Shown in pieces: positions 1 to 8,599 of a DNA stretch of 38,258 bases. Source of the DNA: Frankia nepalensis (GTDB lineage: Bacteria > Actinomycetota > Actinomycetes > Frankiales > Frankiaceae); assembly GCF_016786325.1 (NCBI RefSeq), contig NZ_JADWYU010000130.1:1-38258 (forward strand), given 5' to 3'. Position 1 is the first letter of the stretch. Every line of letters starts with the position of its first letter. A model generated the notes under the pieces. That model was given only the letters and a program-made list of their open reading frames with translations, was not told the origin of the DNA and made no database searches. The position numbers and the translations under genes were made by a program.

Positions 1-72
1 TTCCTCGACGGCATCGCCAGTGAGCTGTCCGCCGCCGGCGGGTCCGGCACGTCGCCTCCCGTGGATCCCTGA
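1..72 (+). CDS. C-terminal tail of a gene entering from the left (partial)
   Basis: Frame 1 is open from the first base and ends at a TGA at 70-72. The 23 residues begin FLDGIASELSAAGG and end in a Pro-rich tail. The first half looks like a real amphipathic helix, so this may be the end of an upstream plus-strand gene. Too little is present to name a family, and a chance reading is possible. No gene is evident between here and the nitroreductase start at 348. Confidence 0.3.
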   Translation, partial: FLDGIASELSAAGGSGTSPPVDP

Positions 73-347
73 CAGCGCGAACCGCCGCAACCGGCGTGGC
101 GCACGGCGCGCGGCCCCGACCGCGGGAGCGGCGGGTGGTTCTCCGCCGCGGACGATCGCGATCCCGGTGCCGGCAGGGACCGCGTCGCACAGCGGCGGTG
201 CCTGCCATCGCGGTCGCCGCGAGGCACGCGAGGCGGTAGACGCGACAGCGTGAACGCATGGGTGACGCCGAGGCAGGTCAGCCCAAGCAGCGCGCGGGGG
301 CACCCTCGCGCAGCCACCGATCCGACGAGCGAGAGGTGCCCAGCACG

Positions 348-1112
348 ATGTGTTCCGATCGATCCGCCGAGGCGCACGACCTGTCCGCGGTGCCGCTTCC
401 GCCGGACACCGTGGGTCTGCTGGAGGGGCTGACCACCACCCGGGCGATCCGGCGTTACCGTGACGAGCCGGTGCCCGACGAGGCGCTGCGGGCGATCCTG
501 TTCGCCGCGACCCGGGCACCGAGCGGGTCCAATCGGCAGCCGTTCCGGTTCCTGGTGCTGACCGACGGCCCGAACGCCCAGGCGGCAAAGAAGATCATCG
601 GCGCCGGCGCGCGCCGGATCTGGGGTGGTAAGCGGACCGCGGACCAGTACGAGCAGGGCTCCGGGGCGGTGGCCGACTCGCCCAAGGCCCGGATGGCGCG
701 GACGATGCAGGAGTTCGTGGACGCCTTCGAGCGGGTGCCCGTGCTGATCCTGCCGTGCCTCGTCCGTTACCGTGACCCGATGCCCAGCGAGGGCGCGTCG
801 GTGTATCCGGCCTGCCAGAACCTGCTGGTCGCGACGCGGGCCCTGGGCTACGGCGGCGTGTTCACGGGCTTCAACTTCGCCGTCGACGCGGAGCTGCGGG
901 AGTTGCTGGGGGTGCCCGACAACGTGTTCATCGCGGGCACCATCACGCTGGGCCGACCGGTCGGCCGTCAGGGACCGGTACGGCGCCGGCCGATGCCGGA
1001 ACTCGTGTACGGCGAGCGTTGGGACGAGCCCGCGCCGTGGGCGATCGACCCACCGGGTACCGCCTTCACCTCCGCGGGGCCGCCGAGATCCGCCACGCGC
1101 CACGAAGAATAG
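348..1112 (+). CDS. Nitroreductase family oxidoreductase
   Basis: A 254-residue cytoplasmic protein of the FMN-dependent nitroreductase family. The N-terminal signature is visible: TTTRAIRRYRDEPVPDEAL, then RAPSGSNRQPFRF, which in this family binds the FMN phosphate and ribityl chain. A middle segment, PACQNLLVATRALGYGG, is the usual second FMN-site helix. Family members use NAD(P)H to reduce nitroaromatics, quinones or other acceptors; the substrate here cannot be read. I chose ATG 348 because GAGAGG lies about 11 bases upstream and the conserved fold starts soon after; an in-frame ATG at 258 would add 30 low-complexity residues. It converges on the binding-protein gene with 31 bases between the two stops. 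Confidence 0.85.
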   Translation: MCSDRSAEAHDLSAVPLPPDTVGLLEGLTTTRAIRRYRDEPVPDEALRAILFAATRAPSGSNRQPFRFLVLTDGPNAQAAKKIIGAGARRIWGGKRTADQYEQGSGAVADSPKARMARTMQEFVDAFERVPVLILPCLVRYRDPMPSEGASVYPACQNLLVATRALGYGGVFTGFNFAVDAELRELLGVPDNVFIAGTITLGRPVGRQGPVRRRPMPELVYGERWDEPAPWAIDPPGTAFTSAGPPRSATRHEE

Positions 1113-1143
1113 GCAAGTGGATCGCGCCTGGTAGGCGGAGGGG

Positions 1144-2415
1144 TCACTGGTTCGAGAGCACCTCGCCGCACCAGAACCCGGCGTGGTCGAGCGCGGCCGG
1201 CGGCGGGACCATGGCGAAGCTGCTTCCTGTCGGGTCCACCTTGGTGAAGGTCTCGCAGACCTGGGGCTCCTTGGGCTTCGACAGGTCGACCGGGGGGATC
1301 AGCCCGCTGCCGGTGAAGTCGGTTACCTGGCGGAGCTTGTCGATGAACATGGCGCGAGTCGGGCAGGAGCCCGCGAGCAGGAGGCCCTGGATCATCTGGT
1401 CCGCGGCCACGTAGGACGAGATGGCGATCTCGTCGCTGGCGTCCGCCAGTTCGGGTGAGTAGACGCTCACCGCGTTGCTGTAAGCAGCCATCGCTGGCGA
1501 GTCCGGCGGGGCGAAACCCGAGATCGTGGATAGCCCGGCCATCCCGGAGCCGAATGTCGCGAGCACCGAGGCGCTGACACCGGCGGTGTTCAGCGCGACG
1601 TTGATCGGGGCCCCGAGGCCCTTGGCCCGGGAGTAGATGTCGACGAAGTCAGCGACATGCGCGGTCCCGACCAGCGCGTCGGCTCCGGACCGATTCAACT
1701 GATCGGCGATGTTCGCCGCGCTGCTGATTCCGTGGGTGAACTCGAACTCCCTGACGACCTCGACGCCGCGACTTCGCAGACTGGAGGCGAGCGCCGCGGA
1801 CAGGTCCGGTGCCGCCGCCGTGCTCGAGTCAACGACGATGACGGCCTTGGTGCCGCCCTGCGCCTTGAGGTAGTCGCCGAAGGTCGAGACGGTGCCCTTG
1901 TTGAACAGGTTGCCGAAGTGAAAGACGTTGGGGTGGTCGCTCCAGTCGGCGCTGGAGGCGAACCCCGTGACCGGGACGTTCTTGGACTGCAGCCATTCCG
2001 CCGCGCCGCTGAGGTTCAGCGTGAGCGCGACGAGTCCGAAGACCCGCTGGTTGTTGACGAGGTCACGCGTCGCCCGGGAGAACCCCGAGGCGGTGGTCTG
2101 GTCGTCGCCCCAGACCAGGTCGATGCCGCGTCCGTGTATGCCGCCGTCGGCGTTCTGCAGATGCACCCGGGCGTCGACCGCGCTGCGCGCTCCCTTGAAC
2201 ATGTCGACGATCCCGGGGGGCCCGGTGTCGGGGAGCACCAGCCCGATCTTGATGGAGGTTGCCGTCACGCCCGGTTCCTGGGTCTCGCACGATATCGCCG
2301 TGACGCTGGGCGCAGGCGACGACGTCCCGCAACCGCCGAGGACGGCTGGCAAGCCGACGAGCAGCGTCGCGAGGGCCGCGGTGCCCGTCCGCTCGCATAA
2401 TCGGGTCAGGATCAT
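1144..2415 (-). CDS. ABC-type branched-chain amino acid/amide substrate-binding lipoprotein
   Basis: A 423-residue exported lipoprotein. The N-terminus has a short basic segment, a hydrophobic stretch and the lipobox LGGC near residue 29, so it should be anchored to the outer face of the membrane. The mature part follows the type 1 periplasmic-binding fold (Leu/Ile/Val-binding family): TSIKIGLVLPDTGP at its start, the GIDLVWGDDQTT strand, then FGLVALTLN and a second lobe with SGADALVGTAHVADF. Such proteins deliver amino acids, amides or aromatic acids to an ABC importer. No permease or ATPase gene is nearby, so it is an orphan component. ATG 2415 is preceded by AAGGAAAGG about 10 bases upstream. 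The ligand is not predictable. Confidence 0.85.
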   Translation of the reverse strand: MILTRLCERTGTAALATLLVGLPAVLGGCGTSSPAPSVTAISCETQEPGVTATSIKIGLVLPDTGPPGIVDMFKGARSAVDARVHLQNADGGIHGRGIDLVWGDDQTTASGFSRATRDLVNNQRVFGLVALTLNLSGAAEWLQSKNVPVTGFASSADWSDHPNVFHFGNLFNKGTVSTFGDYLKAQGGTKAVIVVDSSTAAAPDLSAALASSLRSRGVEVVREFEFTHGISSAANIADQLNRSGADALVGTAHVADFVDIYSRAKGLGAPINVALNTAGVSASVLATFGSGMAGLSTISGFAPPDSPAMAAYSNAVSVYSPELADASDEIAISSYVAADQMIQGLLLAGSCPTRAMFIDKLRQVTDFTGSGLIPPVDLSKPKEPQVCETFTKVDPTGSSFAMVPPPAALDHAGFWCGEVLSNQ

Positions 2416-2886
2416 GAGGCGGTGCCTTTCCTTGTTGATCTATAATCGCGAGGCCGCCACCTGGGCGCTGTCGCCGACCTGCCGGCGCCACCAGGACCGC
2501 CGCCGGCACGCGACCTACGCGAGACGCGGTGACGCCCCGCCACGGGAGGCCGCGTGCCCCCAAGGCCCGGACAGCCCGCCGACCCGGCGATCCCGCCACG
2601 CGACGGCGAAAGGGCCGGCCGCGGTGCCCTCCAGGCGAGAGCCGGATTACGGAAGTCGAACGGAGATCGAAGGACATCCCGGGCCGCTCGTCACCGCGCC
2701 CCGCTACCTCCTTCCGCGAGCCAGCTCCCGCGCTGCACGGCGGCGTGCCGACAAGGGCACCTCGACGCCCGGAGCGGTCGCCTCCGGACCACCGTCGGAA
2801 ATTAGCGCTACTAGAGCCGCACCAATATGGCTGATCGGACCGGGCCTGACAAGCCGCCAGACACGCTCCACCGGCTGGATGGCGCT
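2416..2886. other. Gap of about 470 bases without a recognised gene
   Basis: This stretch lies between the start of the binding-protein gene and the end of the hydrolase gene, both on the minus strand. Its right-to-left promoter probably serves the binding protein: a short AT-rich patch (CGATTATAG, around 2443-2451) sits about 28 bases before that start. Reading frames here are Arg/Pro-rich and resemble no family I know. I see no repeat or strong hairpin. Confidence 0.4.
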
Positions 2887-4407
2887 CTACTGAGGGAAGA
2901 GCTGGTCGGCCGTGGTCGCCGCGGTGGCCTTGATGGTCTCGGCGTCACGGTCCAGGAAGTATCCGGCGTTGACCGCGCGGTCGACGGCGTTGTTGTAGGC
3001 GGTCAGGTAGTCCTGCCGGCTCGGGTAGAGGGCGTGTACCTGGTCGGCGGGGAAAGGTCTCATCGAGCCGAACAGCGAGGCTCTCAGATCGGCGCCCTCG
3101 ACGCTGCCACTGTAGGTGGCGATCGGCACCTCCAGCTCGGGCATCCGGATGCCGCCGAGCGCGTTGCCGTGCTGGTCGCGCTGGATCTGTGGCGGGTCGC
3201 CCTTGAGGGTGATGAGTGGCAGCTTCGGTGGTGCCGCGCCGTCGCGGGACCAGGCGGTGAGGTGCTGGCGGGCGGCGGACATCACCGGAAGCCAGTCGAC
3301 CGAGTTCGGCTGGGTCGGCGTGCCGACCGCGCCGGAGGTGGATCCGGAGGCGCCGGTCGGCAGTGTCAGCCCGTCCCGGGTGAGGGTGGCGATGACGTCG
3401 CCGATGCTGCCCGCGCCCGCGCCGGCGTGCGCGGCACCCGCGATCTCCCAGGTGCGCGACGTGTCCGAGTCGGGCTGACGAGCCGGGTACAGCGACTCGG
3501 CCTCGGTCTCCGTGGTCACCAGGATTACCGGAATGCCGAGGTCGTCGCGGATGCGGACCGGCGGGCGGCCGAAGACGGCGTCGACGTTCTCGGTCTGGCC
3601 GGTGGGGGTGTCGAAGCTCGCCGCGTGGCCGAAGCTCGCGACCGGCAGCGCCCCGTCCAGCGCGTTGGCCAGGGGTTGGACCCCGTTCAGGTAGGCGGTG
3701 AGGCGGATGGCGGACTGGGACGCCCCGGTGCCGAACACCCGGCGCACGTCCAGGCCGCTCATGGGGTCGACCGGTAGATCGCCGCGGTCACGGCCGACGA
3801 GGAGTGCGGCCTTGGTGAAGATGTCGAAGGAGAACGCGTCACCGGGATGGGTCAGCGTGCCGTACCGTTCGGGATCCCAGGCGCGCAGGCCATTGCCCTC
3901 TGCGCCGGGAACGCCGTCCAGTCCGATCTTCTGCGCCGACACGTAGACGATGGCGTCGCCGTCGCGCAGACTCGCCCGGGTGATGTCGCCGATCTCGAAT
4001 CCGGCGGTCACGTTGACCCAGCTCAGCCACACCGTTCCGCTGAACTTCGCCGGGTCCGACGGCCGCATGACGAGTAACCGGGTCTTGAACGGCTCGGTAC
4101 GGTCGGGTCTCAGCGTCCACCGGCCGTCGGTGCCGAGTTCGGTGCCGTCGGCGGGGGCGTAGGCGGTGGCCTGCCCGCCGAACAGGAACTCCTGCGAGAG
4201 GTAGCCGTACTCCGCGAGATCGAACGCGGGTTCGGCGAACGCGTTCGGCCGGGCCCCGGTGGTGACTGGTCCGGTGACGGTCACGCCGCGCAGCGACGGC
4301 CGTTCTCCGGCTCCCTGATCGCCGCCCCCGTCACCGCAGGCCGCGGCGCCCAGCAACACCGCCATCAGCACAATTCCGGTCCGTCGTCGAGGTAATCGCA
4401 TGTCCAC
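2887..4407 (-). CDS. Exported alpha/beta hydrolase domain lipoprotein (Abhydrolase_10-like)
   Basis: A 506-residue protein with a basic N-terminus, a hydrophobic segment and a lipobox-like GAAAC near residue 24, so probably a surface lipoprotein. It resembles the large actinobacterial 'alpha/beta hydrolase domain-containing' family: the conserved FLFGGQATAYAP early segment, the YGTLTHPGDAFSFDIFTKA region and the nucleophile motif FGTGASQSAIRL, where the Ser of ASQS is the likely nucleophile. A later EIAGAAHAGAG probably carries the catalytic His. The substrate is unknown; members are annotated as esterases or carboxylic ester hydrolases. GTG 4407 has GGAG about 8 bases upstream; an ATG two codons downstream is an alternative. 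The upstream palindromes suggest dedicated regulation. Confidence 0.8.
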   Translation of the reverse strand: MDMRLPRRRTGIVLMAVLLGAAACGDGGGDQGAGERPSLRGVTVTGPVTTGARPNAFAEPAFDLAEYGYLSQEFLFGGQATAYAPADGTELGTDGRWTLRPDRTEPFKTRLLVMRPSDPAKFSGTVWLSWVNVTAGFEIGDITRASLRDGDAIVYVSAQKIGLDGVPGAEGNGLRAWDPERYGTLTHPGDAFSFDIFTKAALLVGRDRGDLPVDPMSGLDVRRVFGTGASQSAIRLTAYLNGVQPLANALDGALPVASFGHAASFDTPTGQTENVDAVFGRPPVRIRDDLGIPVILVTTETEAESLYPARQPDSDTSRTWEIAGAAHAGAGAGSIGDVIATLTRDGLTLPTGASGSTSGAVGTPTQPNSVDWLPVMSAARQHLTAWSRDGAAPPKLPLITLKGDPPQIQRDQHGNALGGIRMPELEVPIATYSGSVEGADLRASLFGSMRPFPADQVHALYPSRQDYLTAYNNAVDRAVNAGYFLDRDAETIKATAATTADQLFPQ

Positions 4408-4460
4408 TCCAGCTCCCTGCCGGTGTCGTCACATGCCTCCACGACGACCACGCGACAATT

Positions 4461-4494
4461 CCTGATCATCAGGACCGCTGTGACACTAGTGTCA
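4461..4494. promoter_or_regulatory. Two adjacent palindromes upstream of the hydrolase gene (candidate operators)
   Basis: CCTGATCATCAGG (4461-4473) has perfect six-base arms around a central C. TGACACTAGTGTCA (4481-4494) is a perfect 14-base palindrome. They lie 54-87 bases upstream of the hydrolase start, where a promoter for that minus-strand gene is expected. TGACA-type arms are common in operators of TetR-family repressors, so repressor binding is my inference. No intact regulator gene lies beside them. Confidence 0.5.
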
Positions 4495-4764
4495 TAGTGC
4501 GAGGAGGGTCAACGCGCAACGTCGCTCATGTCGTGGCGCCAGCGCACTCGTATCGGCACCGCGCGGTGGCCGCCGCCAGGCTCGATGAGCTCGGGGTGCG
4601 CGCGGCGGGTGGAACGCGCTCGCTGGTCGGCCGCGTCGCGCGGTCATCGAGTCGACCGCCGCTGTCGAGGTGGCGGGACGGTGGCCGATGAACGCGAGCC
4701 GCTCGCTGTCGCGGACCGAGATCATCGCTTTGGGGACCGTCCCAACCAGCGTGACCAGACAGGA

Positions 4765-5349
4765 TCAGAGACGCTGATCGGGGGCGTGGAGGTAGCGGGC
4801 GGGAACGGTGTCGGCGAGCCAGACCAGGTGGTTGCCCTGGTAGAAGGGGAGGCCGGTCTCGGCGGCGGTCGCGGCGTCGACCAGGAGGATGATCGGGTTG
4901 GGGCTCTTGCGGAGGCCGACCGAGGTCGCCGTCTCGCGGTCGGCGGACAGGTGGACGTACTGGCGTCCCATCGGGAGCAAACCGTCGGTCCTGATCGTCG
5001 TCCAGCTTTCCGGGGCGGTGCCGTGGAACAGCGTCGCGGGCGGGGTGGTCGGGACTCTTCTGATCCGGCCGGTCAGTGAGTGGCCGTAGAGCGCTCGGAT
5101 GCGTTCACCGTCGCGTTCGTGGCGCGGCTTTGTGGCGGTTTCGAGCATCCGTTCCAGCGAGACGCGGTCGACCGACGTCCACCGGCCGCCTTTTTCGCGG
5201 AGCGCCGCGATGAGCTGGTCGACCGGCGTCCAGCCTTCGTCATCCAGTTCGAGCTCGTAGAGCCAGGGTTCGTGCCGAAGGGCGTGGGAAACGGCGCGAC
5301 TCAGGTCGACGCTACTCACCGTACTGGAGTTGTCGTCTTCCGCTGGCAT
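4765..5349 (-). CDS. kptA: RNA 2'-phosphotransferase, KptA/Tpt1 family
   Basis: A 194-residue protein matching the KptA/Tpt1 family over its full usual length. Visible motifs in order: SHALRHEP (21-28, catalytic Arg/His), the winged-helix lobe with GWTPVDQLIAAL, ALYGHS (86-91), LFHGT (107-111), YVHLS (131-135) and an Arg at 138 within DRET. The family moves a 2'-phosphate from RNA to NAD+, giving ADP-ribose 1'',2''-cyclic phosphate. In yeast this ends tRNA splicing; bacteria lack that pathway, so the physiological substrate here is unknown. GAGGG sits about 8 bases before ATG 5349. It stands alone, separated from the upstream HNH gene by a hairpin. Confidence 0.9.
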   Translation of the reverse strand: MPAEDDNSSTVSSVDLSRAVSHALRHEPWLYELELDDEGWTPVDQLIAALREKGGRWTSVDRVSLERMLETATKPRHERDGERIRALYGHSLTGRIRRVPTTPPATLFHGTAPESWTTIRTDGLLPMGRQYVHLSADRETATSVGLRKSPNPIILLVDAATAAETGLPFYQGNHLVWLADTVPARYLHAPDQRL

Positions 5350-5534
5350 GGATCATCCCTCGTCGCGGTCTCGTCGTCACCGGAGCCGTCACTATAGATC
5401 AGCCACGCTGTCGTGAGGGCGGCACGGCGACGACGCCGTAACGGCTGCCGGTCGCGGCCGCTGAGGACCGGACACAGGGCATTGGCAGACAGGATGACCG
5501 GAGTGCGGGGCCGGCGGATCGTCGCGCCGGATCC

Positions 5535-5571
5535 GCGGGTAGCCCGGAGTGAGTTCCCCCAGGCTACCCGC
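5535..5571 (-). terminator. Hairpin terminator after the HNH nuclease gene
   Basis: GCGGGTAGCC (5535-5544) and GGCTACCCGC (5562-5571) form a perfect ten-base stem with a 17-base loop. It begins 11 bases beyond the nuclease stop codon on the minus strand. There is no T-run, as is usual for actinobacterial intrinsic terminators. It would insulate kptA from nuclease transcription. Confidence 0.6.
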
Positions 5572-5581
5572 CGTCAGTCCG

Positions 5582-6217
5582 TCAGCAGGAGTTCAGCGTG
5601 TTTGTGAGGGTGGACTTCTCCGCGCTGTCGACGCTCAGGTGGTAGTAGTACTTCACCTGGACCCAGGCCCGTGCGTAGGTGCAGCGGAAGGAGGCCAGCG
5701 GGGGCTGCCATTCGGCGGGGTCCTTGTCGCCTTTGGCCTGGTTGACGTTGTCGGTGACGGCCCACAGTTCGGGTCCGCCGAGGTCGTTCGCGTAGGTCTG
5801 GCGCTGCGCGGTGGTCCAGGCCCAGGCTCCGGACGCCCAGGCTTCGGCGAGCGGCACCATGTGGTCGATGTCGACGTCGGAGGCGTTGGTCCAGGTGGCT
5901 CCGTCGAAGGGGCTGTACCAGGATCCGGAGGTGGGTGCGCAGCTGCTGTTCACGACCACGCCGGTGCCGTCGCGCTTGAGTACCTGTTCGCGGGTGTTGC
6001 ACGTTCCGCTGATGGTGATCCAGTGGGGGAACAGGTCCCGGTTGTAGGTGGACGCGTGCGATTCCGCGGTGACCGTCAGCGTGTTGAGTCGGCTCAGCGC
6101 GGTGCTCGCCGACGGAATGTTCGGGGGAGTGGCTCCCGCGGGGCTTGCCGCGAACAGCGCAGCCAGGATCGTGGCCGCCAGGACGACGGCGGCCGTTTTG
6201 AGGGTCCGAGGGGTCAC
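5582..6217 (-). CDS. Secreted HNH endonuclease family protein (DUF1524/GmrSD C-terminal-like)
   Basis: A 211-residue secreted protein. Residues 1-29 are a clear signal peptide (TPRTLKTAAVV, hydrophobic core, then SPAGA as the cleavage site). The mature part carries VDIDHMVPLAEAW, the His-containing HNH core of the DUF1524 family, and NQAKGDKDPAEWQPP, its downstream metal-site segment; paired Cys residues (GTCNTRE, NSSCAP, FRCTY, terminal C) suggest disulphides outside the cell. It probably cuts extracellular DNA for nutrient use or competition. I chose GTG 6217 because AGGAG lies about 9 bases upstream and it starts the signal peptide; longer readings to 6439 add residues with no signal character. 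No immunity partner is adjacent. Confidence 0.85.
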   Translation of the reverse strand: MTPRTLKTAAVVLAATILAALFAASPAGATPPNIPSASTALSRLNTLTVTAESHASTYNRDLFPHWITISGTCNTREQVLKRDGTGVVVNSSCAPTSGSWYSPFDGATWTNASDVDIDHMVPLAEAWASGAWAWTTAQRQTYANDLGGPELWAVTDNVNQAKGDKDPAEWQPPLASFRCTYARAWVQVKYYYHLSVDSAEKSTLTNTLNSC

Positions 6218-6444
6218 AGCGTACTCCTGACCGGTCTCGCCGTCGCCGCGTGGAATCCGGCGTGGGGGCACGGCGAAACCCAGGAGAGGATCGCAGGGCA
6301 TTACCAGCCGATCGTTGCTGTGCGCGGGAATAGATGGTGAACCTTCAGGTGGCACGGCAGGTTTGGGCGAAGTTCGGCGTCGTTTACGCGACGTCGCCCT
6401 GAACATTTCATGTATTTCGGCCTGTCGGCATCTCCGCACCCCCG

Positions 6445-6560
6445 ATCGGCATTGCCCGCCGCGGAGGCCTCGCCGCGCTGGTTGCCAGCGCCGAGCGGCT
6501 CCCGTTCGGTGACGAGTCCTTCGACGCCGCCACCATGATCATGACGACCACCGACACCGG
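6445..6560 (+). pseudogene. Relic of a class I (type 11) SAM methyltransferase
   Basis: One frame reads GGLAALVASAERLPFGDESF followed by DAATMIMTTTD. This matches the motif II region of type 11 methyltransferases, where an A-E-x-LPF-x-D-x-SFD stretch follows the SAM site. The upstream SAM-binding glycine loop and the downstream half are absent. The frame continues into sequence I cannot assign, so this is a fragment of one ancestral gene at most. Confidence 0.45.
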
Positions 6561-7034
6561 GCCCGGTCACAACGCGGAACAGATCCGGACCAACCGTCTG
6601 AAAAGTCCAGATCCAAGGGAGGGCATCGCGGATGACGCCGCCGAAGGCGATGCGGTCTGGGCGCGGTTGTGCCTGACGGTCGACGAACTGACCGAGTGCG
6701 CCCTGACGGACCTGACCGTCCTGGCACAGGTCCGCTGTAAAGGCCGCAGAACGTGACTGATGGTGCGCCGCGCCGCAGGAGAGCCGCAAGAGAGAAGCCG
6801 CGACACCGCTGGCGCTGATGAGACGCCGAACGTGAGCCGATCAGGCGACGGCCGCCGTGCCCCGTCAAGGTGTCTGTGCCCTCGTTGTCTGCCAGCGGGC
6901 ATCCTGCCCCGGACGTGCGTTTGACGCGGGAAACGGCAGGTCACAGACTTGATTGAGGGCGTAGCAGTGACCCGTCAAGCTCCTGGCTCGCCACGGAAGG
7001 TCCTGTGAGCCGCCTTCGACGCGGAGGGGCACTC
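6561..7034. other. About 470 bases without a recognisable gene
   Basis: An open plus-strand frame to 6756 ends in DELTECALTDLTVLAQVRCKG, which has protein-like character but no family I know. The rest shows no convincing coding, repeat or hairpin. The last 12 bases hold the ribosome site of the next gene. It may be further decay from the methyltransferase relic on its left. Confidence 0.3.
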
Positions 7035-7550
7035 ATGAGTTTGCTCACGACTTCCGCGGCGTCCATCCACCAGTTGGGCGCCGCCGCGGCCTTCGCCGGC
7101 AGCCCACGGTCCGCTGGCCCCGGCACGGCGGATCGCGCTGGGGCCAGGGGACTGTGGAGCAGGTACGACGTCGTGGCGAACGCGATGCTTGCCGGAGGCT
7201 GGCTGATCGAGCAGCACACCCTGAGGACGCAACGCCACCTCGATCAGGAGACCGACGACGCGGTCAGACTGAAGGATCTCACTGTCGTCGGATCCGCGCT
7301 CACGAACATCGCCACCATCGCCGCGGGTCACCTCGTCAGGCGTGAGTTCCCACAGGGGCTGCCGCTGGATGCTCAGGGCAGCCTCACGTCCGACGCCTCC
7401 CGACGCGGGGAACGTTACTACCGCTGCTTCACGGTGATGAAGATGCTGAACCGCGCCTGTGCGGCCGGTGCCATCGGGTTCACTCCCCGCGTCAACTTCA
7501 ACATATTGCGCTCCTACCGGCCCGGAAGAATCTTCCGACTGTTCGCCTGA
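7035..7550 (+). CDS. Putative membrane protein, paralogue A of a tandem pair
   Basis: A 171-residue protein with no family I recognise. It is clearly homologous to the next gene. Shared features in order: an N-terminal Ala-rich helix (SAASIHQLGAAAAF against AAASIGRLGLAAAAF), a conserved AGGWLIEQHTLR block, a hydrophobic segment LTVVGSALTNIATIAAGHLV preceded by LKD, a second hydrophobic segment near LNRACAAGAIGF, and an SYRPGRIFRLF end. Two or three membrane spans are likely. ATG 7035 has GGAGG seven bases upstream; a start at 7005 lacks one. The downstream paralogue starts 11 bases after its stop, so both are probably one transcript. Function unknown. Confidence 0.65.
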   Translation: MSLLTTSAASIHQLGAAAAFAGSPRSAGPGTADRAGARGLWSRYDVVANAMLAGGWLIEQHTLRTQRHLDQETDDAVRLKDLTVVGSALTNIATIAAGHLVRREFPQGLPLDAQGSLTSDASRRGERYYRCFTVMKMLNRACAAGAIGFTPRVNFNILRSYRPGRIFRLFA

Positions 7551-7561
7551 CAAGACCGGCG

Positions 7562-8119
7562 GTGACGATTATGACGATCGCGCAGACCGCGGCCGCGTCG
7601 ATCGGCCGCCTCGGCCTGGCCGCTGCCGCATTCGGCAGACCTACGCCCGTCGGTGCCGAGCGACCCGGAGCCAGCGGTAGGGGGCCCGCGAAGACGGCTC
7701 GCGGCGTCCGGCTCAACATGGACGACTCCCTGTTCGACCTGTTCGTCAACGCCGCCGTCGGCGCCGGCTGGCTGAGTGAGCGAAGAACTCTGCGCGGCCG
7801 GTCGCTCGCCAATGACGCGAAGGTCATGGTGACCGTCAAGGACGTGCTTGTCGCCGGCACGGTTCTCACCGGCGCCGCGACCGTGGTCGGTGAGAAGGTC
7901 ACGCGACGCCATGCCCCAGCCGGCGGGTCTCTCTCCGAGGAGGAGCCATCCCCTGACGCGGCCCTCGACGTCGATGGCAACGGCCGCTACCTGCGACGGA
8001 TGACCGAGCTCAACCACGCCTTCGCCCTGCTCGCGGTGGCCACCACCCCCTTCATCAACTTCGCGCTGTTCGACTCCTACCACCCCCACCCACTACGTAG
8101 CTTCTTCTCACTCTGGTAA
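7562..8119 (+). CDS. Putative membrane protein, paralogue B of a tandem pair
   Basis: A 185-residue protein sharing the order of blocks with its upstream neighbour: AAASIGRLGLAAAAF, GAGWLSERRTLRG, a hydrophobic VKDVLVAGTVLTGAATVVGE, then LNHAFALLAVATTPFINFAL and a SYHPHPLRSFF tail. It carries an acidic insert (SEEEPSPDAALDVDG) that copy A has in a different form. Two or three membrane spans are predicted. The start may be GTG 7562 or ATG 7571; neither has a strong ribosome site, and coupling to the preceding stop at 7550 could explain that. Function unknown; the pairing suggests a heteromeric membrane complex, which is inference. Confidence 0.65.
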   Translation: MTIMTIAQTAAASIGRLGLAAAAFGRPTPVGAERPGASGRGPAKTARGVRLNMDDSLFDLFVNAAVGAGWLSERRTLRGRSLANDAKVMVTVKDVLVAGTVLTGAATVVGEKVTRRHAPAGGSLSEEEPSPDAALDVDGNGRYLRRMTELNHAFALLAVATTPFINFALFDSYHPHPLRSFFSLW

Positions 8120-8187
8120 TCGACGGATAGATGAGGCGCACTCGCTAGTGTCGGCTGTCATGCTGGTACGGCTGGCCACCGGTCCGG

Positions 8188-8500
8188 ATGTTCTCCGTAC
8201 GCCGGATGCTGGTGGTCCGTCCTAGGGAAGTCGTGGTGCCTTTTGGCTGGCCGTCGGCGTGGCGATTTCTGCCCGACGAGGCCTATCTCGCGCTGGTCGG
8301 GGACGAGGAAGCCTTTGTCCAGGCTGAGCTGCTCGCCAATCCGGAAGTGCCGCTGGCGATCGTGATGCGGCTGGTCCGGCACGAAGGTATGCGTGACCTG
8401 GTCCTGCTCGAACGGGGCTCGTCTGATGAGGCCAAGCGCGCCTATCGGCGGCTGGTTACGGACCCCGACCCGCATCGGCGACGTATCGGAACCTCGCCAT
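8188..8500 (+). pseudogene. Fragment of a leucine-rich-repeat-variant type helical protein
   Basis: The frame reads LVGDEEAFVQAELLANPEVP, then LAIVMRLVRHEG and KRAYRRLVTDPDPHRR. This is the look of LRV-type repeats (QxELLxNPxVPxxVMxRLxxD), which form helical solenoids in actinobacterial proteins. Only about two units are present. The upstream start is not convincing and the repeat character stops near 8490, although the frame stays open to 8820. It is probably the end of a broken gene, though a short functional protein cannot be excluded. Confidence 0.4.
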
Positions 8501-8599
8501 CACCGCCCGCATACGACCGCCGGCGTAGCTGGCGGCCGTCCACCAGGCGGCCGCCGCACAGCCGCCGCGGGCACCGTCACGGTCCCCTCATCGCGCGGA

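Noticed and set aside
1121-1184. A GGTTCGAG and CGCACCA pattern resembling the 3' half of a tRNA
   Set aside because: The flanking bases do not form a T-arm or acceptor stem, and the stretch is the coding end of the binding lipoprotein.
4528-5079. A 183-codon plus-strand frame opposite kptA
   Set aside because: It overlaps kptA almost fully and shows only Gly/Arg/Asp-rich shadow composition.
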